Assembly (NCBI RefSeq): GCF_005239225.2
Contig: NC_133294.1
Location: 19,605,631 to 19,669,630, forward strand
Length of the DNA stretch: 64,000 nt
Source: Populus alba
Lineage: Eukaryota; Streptophyta; Magnoliopsida; Malpighiales; Salicaceae
Direction: 5' to 3'
Shown in pieces: positions 58,871-64,000 of this stretch. A program made the translations under genes and the position numbers. Numbering within the stretch: position 1 is the first letter of the stretch; each line of letters starts with the position of its first letter. The notes beneath the pieces are model-generated. The model ran no database searches and was not told the DNA's origin. It was given only the letters and a program-made list of their open reading frames with translations.

Positions 58871-59158
58871 CATGTAGCCAGCTTATGCAATGGCTGGCAA
58901 GGAGGATAGAAGCAAAGAGCCAAAAAAAATAAAAATAAAAATGATTTGCTAATGTCTAATAAATCTAAGAAGTCAACATGCTCAATAAGCGTTCACCTTA
59001 GCATAAGTACAATTGGTGAACCCTCCTAAGTTTGTCGAGCCATGACCAAGATTTTCTTAAACATGACCAACACTTCCAAACCTGAAAAATTTTATTCGTC
59101 CTTTTTTTTTTTTCTTGACCTTTCAAACGAAGCAGCTTGGAGTAACAACTTAACTGAA

Positions 59159-62100
59159 CTAATAAACAGGACACCCATCAACAATAACACCTTTGGCAGT
59201 TGGGCAGGTAGCAAGGGGACAGTGCTCGCCAGCAGCACCCCACCAGTTTAGGCTGATCTCCTTCATTGTCAGACTGAAGTACAGAAGAACTCCCATGAAA
59301 GCCAAACCAGCATCCAAGGCAGCAGAAAGAACATAGTTGTACCTCTGCCACCAAACCTTGTGGAACTTAAAGATGAAGTAATTGAAAGTTATTGCAACCA
59401 CAATCCAGCAATTGAAGTTTACTGTTGTGGCTGGTGGCATTGCAGCTGTTGATCCCAAAAGTACAGGAAGATTAATTAATTTAATCCATTTCTGCTTGGG
59501 GAAAAGTCTGTGTAGCCCCCATACCAGAACAGGTCCTAGCACTCCTCCAAGGAAGAACCAATTGAGTGCTGTGTAGTTTCCAAGTCGACCAAAGATTCGA
59601 GCAGGTCCAATCAAACCCCAAATGACAGATGCATCATAGAAAACTCGATCGCCAGGACATGTCCATGGACTGTTTGGAGGGAGTAGCTCGTCCTGGCATA
59701 TGTTCTCAATGCCAGTCAGCAGCCACCATGCCACTGCAGTGTTCAGTGTTCCATTTATTAGAGTACCTATGCACTTTATAGAAGCAGCGAACAGGCATAC
59801 ATGAAAGAGTCAAGACAAGATACTATTTGGAAAAATACAACAAGTCAACATATAAACAGTCAAGCATAAGAGATACCTGCACTACAAACATAGATCGTGG
59901 TGGAATCTTCATGTAGTGACCTAGCTTGAAATCGCTGAGAAAGGAAACAGCTTGAGTCATGCTTATATACCCATAGGTTTTGAAGCAGACGTTGGCTATT
60001 GGTCTACCAGGGTAAATTAGACCCATAATGTACTCTGTGATGATGTTTAACCCTGGTGTCTGGCAATAGAAGGGGAATAACAGCAATGATGTTAGTTATC
60101 AAATGAGTAAACAGCAAGAAATTAAATTGCCTTCATATTTGAATTTAGAAGCATGCAGGAAAAATGTAAAATTGGTATCCTAATAATGCGATTATCCTGA
60201 GAAAAAAAGGGTATTTATTAAAAGAGTAAAGATGAGTACCTGATTTGTTGTGGCAGTTATGACACTAACTGGAAGCGTAAAAATCAAAGCGAGGCCCGAC
60301 GCAAAGATGAGCGCCCACCACGGCATTTGGACTTGGTCTTTCATTACAATGCACAGTACGAGAGAAAGTAAAAAAGACAGCACTAGCGTCAGGTGGAACC
60401 ACCAGCCAGGAATGTCCTCATACCTCTTCATTAATCTTGTGTGAACATCCATCTTTCCCTTGTAAGAAGCTCGAAACTGTTGCCATATTTCCCTGTTGGA
60501 ATAGTCAATCAAATCATATCCCAGTAAATATCTAATGACTGCAATTCTGGCAACCCTAATCAAGGCACTAAATCCTTTACTTACTTTCCATTAAACACGA
60601 GCACATGCGTGAGGGTGGACATAATGGCAGCAAAACCAATCCCATACGTCAGCGAAAAGAACACACTCAAATTTATGTTTCCTTGCCTCTGAAATGCGGC
60701 CACATCTAGCTCAAAGTTGTTGTCAACTATGGCAGATACGTTATACACGTGTCCTTTATTGTCGAATAAATGTGAGGAGAAAATTGGAAACGTCTTTGCA
60801 TTGTAGATATTAAAACGCCAGTATGCTATTGGCAGTACTACGTACATAAATGCAGCGTATCCCACAAGGACATTGACAACGGCAAAGAAGGGGGTGATAA
60901 GTGGGCTGCCAATGAACGAGGCTATGACAGACCAGTCAAGTCCGAAAGCTCCAATACCAAGTCCTCTCATTCCTGAGCCAAGCTGCTGGGCTGTTACTGA
61001 CTTGGGGAATGCCCAGCAGACCCACGAAATGGTTCCAATGGCCGGGAAAAGGTATCCAGGAAACACATACCATGAGAAGCTACAGATTAGAGCGATCAAG
61101 AAGAATTTCCCTCGTGACATGCGGCTGTTATCTTTCTCATGCAGAGCCCTGCAAAATGTAAGGTAATAGCAATAGGCAATGACTAAGATTTAATCCTGTT
61201 TCAAGAATTGAAATTGAGGAGCTTAAAGAGGCAGAGCATGAACAACTAGTATCGATGGTTAATTGCTCCAGTTTCAGCTTTATTGTTAACAGAAGTGCTA
61301 TACAGTGACACCAGAACAATTCTAAATTTTGTAAGTTCAGAGAACAATTCCATTGTGATGAGCTTAAATAATTTCTCTCTCTACATTATTGTAACGAGCT
61401 TGTACATTTTTTTATACAGCCAAAAAAAGAAAAGAAAAGAGGGATTCAATTTTCCTCCAGTCAGCTTGGATTTGAAAGCAGGGCACTCGTTAGTTTCCTT
61501 TTCTTTTTCATTGCCATTGTCGTGGTCCTGATTGATGATAAATAATATAGAAAGGGCTCATTTAGCCACCCCCACATTAAATAATGGAATTCTCTAAAGT
61601 AGAGAAGGCAAACATGGGCAATCATGTTCCTAATCTCACCCTTGATGCTTCCTGGAGAAAAAAATGATCACCAGGACATAATATTACCTGAAGAGAGAAA
61701 CTTGCATAAGACTAAGCGGCCACCACATCTCTGCTGGATCCACTACATACTTCCTCATGATCCCAGCCCATCCATACCCCAGCATCTTCATATCATTCAC
61801 ATTGCAAAAACAACACATCTCAGCCACAACCATACACAGAAATAAAATAATAAATAAATAAATTACCTGAGTAGTTAAAACAAGAATCCAACTAGCCAAA
61901 AACGATATCTTCCTTTTATAGAAAGCCATAATTATATCGATAATACCAACGGCATAGGCAGTTGAGCTCCCCACATTAGCAAAAATGGAAATAAGCACAT
62001 GCTCTTTAACATTAAAAGGCCCAGGATTAAGCGAAAACTCGCGACCACCAAATCCAGGAACCCTGAACTTGGTAGTAGGCAAGGTTTTGGCCATGAAGCG

Positions 62101-62496
62101 ACCAATAGGGAGAGTCACAACCTGTACCGATATCATAGATATTGTGAGAGGTTCGGTCCGGTAGGAAAAGAAAGTATTCAGAAAAGATAGAATAATGCAT
62201 GAGGCTATTCCAAGGAACCACATCCGAAAGGTCCATACTGGAAGGGTATGATCGTCGCGTGTTGGGACAGTTAGACGGACCTCCTCAATGGGAGACACGC
62301 CGTCGTCTTCTTCAATATTTTCGTTCATGTTCGGGTTTTGGGGTTTTCCTTCTATTTCAAGAGAACCCATTGGTAGGCGAAGGTATCCGAGAGTGAGAGG
62401 GAGAGGTAGTTTTCTATCTGGAGTGGATCCAGGGAAGGGGGGGGTTTGTTTTGGCACGTCAGGTTCTGTTTCTAACAGAATTGGCGTGCTATGCAT
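59159..62496 (-). CDS. OPT: Oligopeptide transporter (OPT family, PT clade, OPT2-like)
   Basis: Complete six-exon gene: 61867-62496, 61688-61785, 60585-61148, 60240-60492, 59877-60059 and 59159-59773. All introns are GT-AG. The sum is 2343 bases. From the first ATG (62496) the protein is 780 residues; from the second (62370, MGSLEIEGK) it is 738, nearer the usual OPT length, so the second may be the true start. Hallmarks are [23 protein letters not shown], the NPG motif in [45 protein letters not shown], the KIPPR motif in [32 protein letters not shown] and the tail [13 protein letters not shown]. About 12-16 hydrophobic segments indicate a multi-pass, probably plasma-membrane, proton-coupled carrier of small peptides or metal chelates; the substrate is unknown. 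OPT2 kinship is from memory. Confidence 0.92.
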
Positions 62497-62534
62497 TTAC
62501 TTTTAAAGCCCCTGCCCTTGCCCCTGGAGAATCG

Positions 62535-62572
62535 TTCACTCAACTCAACTCAAGTACTCAACTCAACTCAAC
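62535..62572. repeat. Short (actca/caact) tandem repeat in the OPT leader
   Basis: The word actcaactca repeats with one interruption (tactcaactcaactcaactc). It lies in the presumed 5'UTR. Confidence 0.75.
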
Positions 62573-62602
62573 TCTAGCTAGTGGTTTAGCTATTTCAATT
62601 TT

Positions 62603-62613
62603 GAATATATATA
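62603..62613 (-). promoter_or_regulatory. TATA-like site of the OPT gene
   Basis: aaatatatatattc on the minus strand lies about 110 bases upstream of the first OPT ATG. Between them is a ttgagttgagttgag repeat (about 62535-62572). Confidence 0.45.
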
Positions 62614-62619
62614 TTTTTA

Positions 62620-64000
62620 ATTTTTTTTAACTTTTAATTGCTTTAGCTGTTACGTTCTATAAACGGAGCTTTCTTTGTCCATTGAGAAAATTTATTTCTT
62701 TTTCACCTCTTCTACTTTTAAATTATTCTTTAAATATCCATATTTCATAGATGACTACCTAACAACATCAAATCTTAAACATTATAAAAATTATACTAAA
62801 AAAATCTTATTACATATCTTCACAATTATTAATAATTAAACTCTAATAACAAGTTAAAAGATGTTACTCTTTGAACATAAATTCCTTAAGTTGCCTAACA
62901 ACTTAAATTGTCAGCATAAACTCCATAGCTTAAAATCCATTAACCCCTCTACTTTAATCCTTTACATGTCCAGAGAAAAAAAAAAAAGAAAAAAAAAGAA
63001 GAGTAAACTAACCACATCTTAACAACTAAAGCATGGTATACACTACTAGGTCAAACAAAAATTTCATTTCTTTATTTTTAAAGGATAGTTCAATTATTCA
63101 GGTATTGGATTTGCTTCTTAATAGTTATAAGTTTGAGTCTCTCGAGACCATTAAAAATTTACATGATTGTTAAATTTAGGGCCCGTGAAATTAGTTGAGA
63201 TACAGACAATTTGATTCGGACACCAACATTAATAATAAAAAAATGAATTTCATCTTAGAATATAATAATAATAAAACAACTTAAAATAATTTTAAAAATA
63301 TTAATAATTCATCAATAATAAAACATGTTATAAAATTAGTTATTAAAACATGCTTTAACTTATAATTCAATTTTATAAATCTTAAATCAAATTGCTAGGT
63401 CATGTTAAACTTATAATCAAGTCATTAGTGGACTATTCTCGATCAACTATTATAATCGTGGGAAGTATATTGTCAATTATTATAATCCATTGAAAAGCCA
63501 TTAGAACTATTTCTAGTTGAGATGACCCCACTCACCTTAGTTCATTACTTCATTCATAGCCTTGACTGTTTTTTGTAAGATAAGAAGTTAGTTTGATAAG
63601 CAAGGAATTAGTCTTTGATATATGTTTAGGAAGCTTGGCTGCGTAACGGTCCTAATAATAATACGGCACTTTTACGTAGATAAGATTAATAATAAGATAT
63701 TGAGCTATGCTCATTTACGTATATAGTAAGTTTTAAAAATATATTTAAATTAACTCATCCAGCTAAACTACACATACGCTGATACACACACACACACTAA
63801 AAGTTCATTCTGTATGACTTTGAATTAATTATAGCTTTTAACTTTAAGTCATAATTTTAAAGTTAGGTTTTTAATAAATGTTTAAGACAAAATTAAGGAG
63901 TTAAACTAATTTTATTAAGTAAAAATATATTTGGTAAAGATGACTTAAAATTTATTTTTTAAGATGAAGAAATATTGTATTTCTAAGTTAAAAATTAATT
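62620..64000. other. AT-rich region at right edge
   Basis: No gene, RNA or clear repeat could be supported. It contains poly-A tracts and a short CA run near 63785-63797. Confidence 0.6.

Overview
This window looks like nuclear DNA from a woody eudicot, most likely a poplar or close relative (Salicaceae). The reasons are the strongly AT-rich composition, genes with GT-AG introns, closest remembered relatives in Arabidopsis, and many small TIR elements and gene-capturing elements of kinds I associate with poplar. No database search was possible, so the organism call is inference.

Layout. (1) The left edge (150-193, minus) holds the first 44 coding bases of a gene that runs out of the window; its start looks like a TRAF-type zinc-finger protein. 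(2) 0.2-10.3 kb is AT-rich intergenic DNA with MITE debris. (3) 10603-30558 (plus) is a complete MIKC-type MADS-box gene of the AGL17 clade. It has eight coding exons and a 16.3-kb first intron packed with transposons: two 0.9-kb TIR elements carrying a beta-amylase fragment, an L11 ribosomal protein pseudogene, a 1.1-kb TIR element carrying an F-box exon, and LTR-retrotransposon debris. (4) 30.6-44 kb is a repeat zone. It contains a hAT-like element, a copia retrotransposon whose 3' half is inverted, a Helitron-like end, and an inverted pair of TRIM elements. (5) 43705-44460 (minus) looks like a genuine gene start (TATA box, 5'UTR exon, intron, first coding exon) with no recognisable downstream exons. 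(6) 44.5-51.9 kb is AT-rich, with a decayed MuDR-like transposase and a second hAT-like element. (7) 52030-53805 (plus) is an intact PPR gene that I recognise as At1g09900-like. (8) 56129-56497 (plus) is a small acidic protein of unknown function. (9) 59159-62496 (minus) is a complete six-exon oligopeptide transporter (OPT) gene. (10) The right end is AT-rich, with no gene seen.

The genes do not form a pathway: a transcription factor, an organellar RNA-binding protein, a membrane transporter and two gene starts. Three of them (TRAF-type, PPR, OPT) recall the Arabidopsis At1g09900-At1g09930 neighbourhood, which suggests conserved microsynteny into which the MADS gene and repeats fall. The most notable content is the transposon biology: at least two gene-capturing TIR families, the inverted copia, and the head-to-head TRIM palindrome. 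I found no clearly new enzymatic or defence system.
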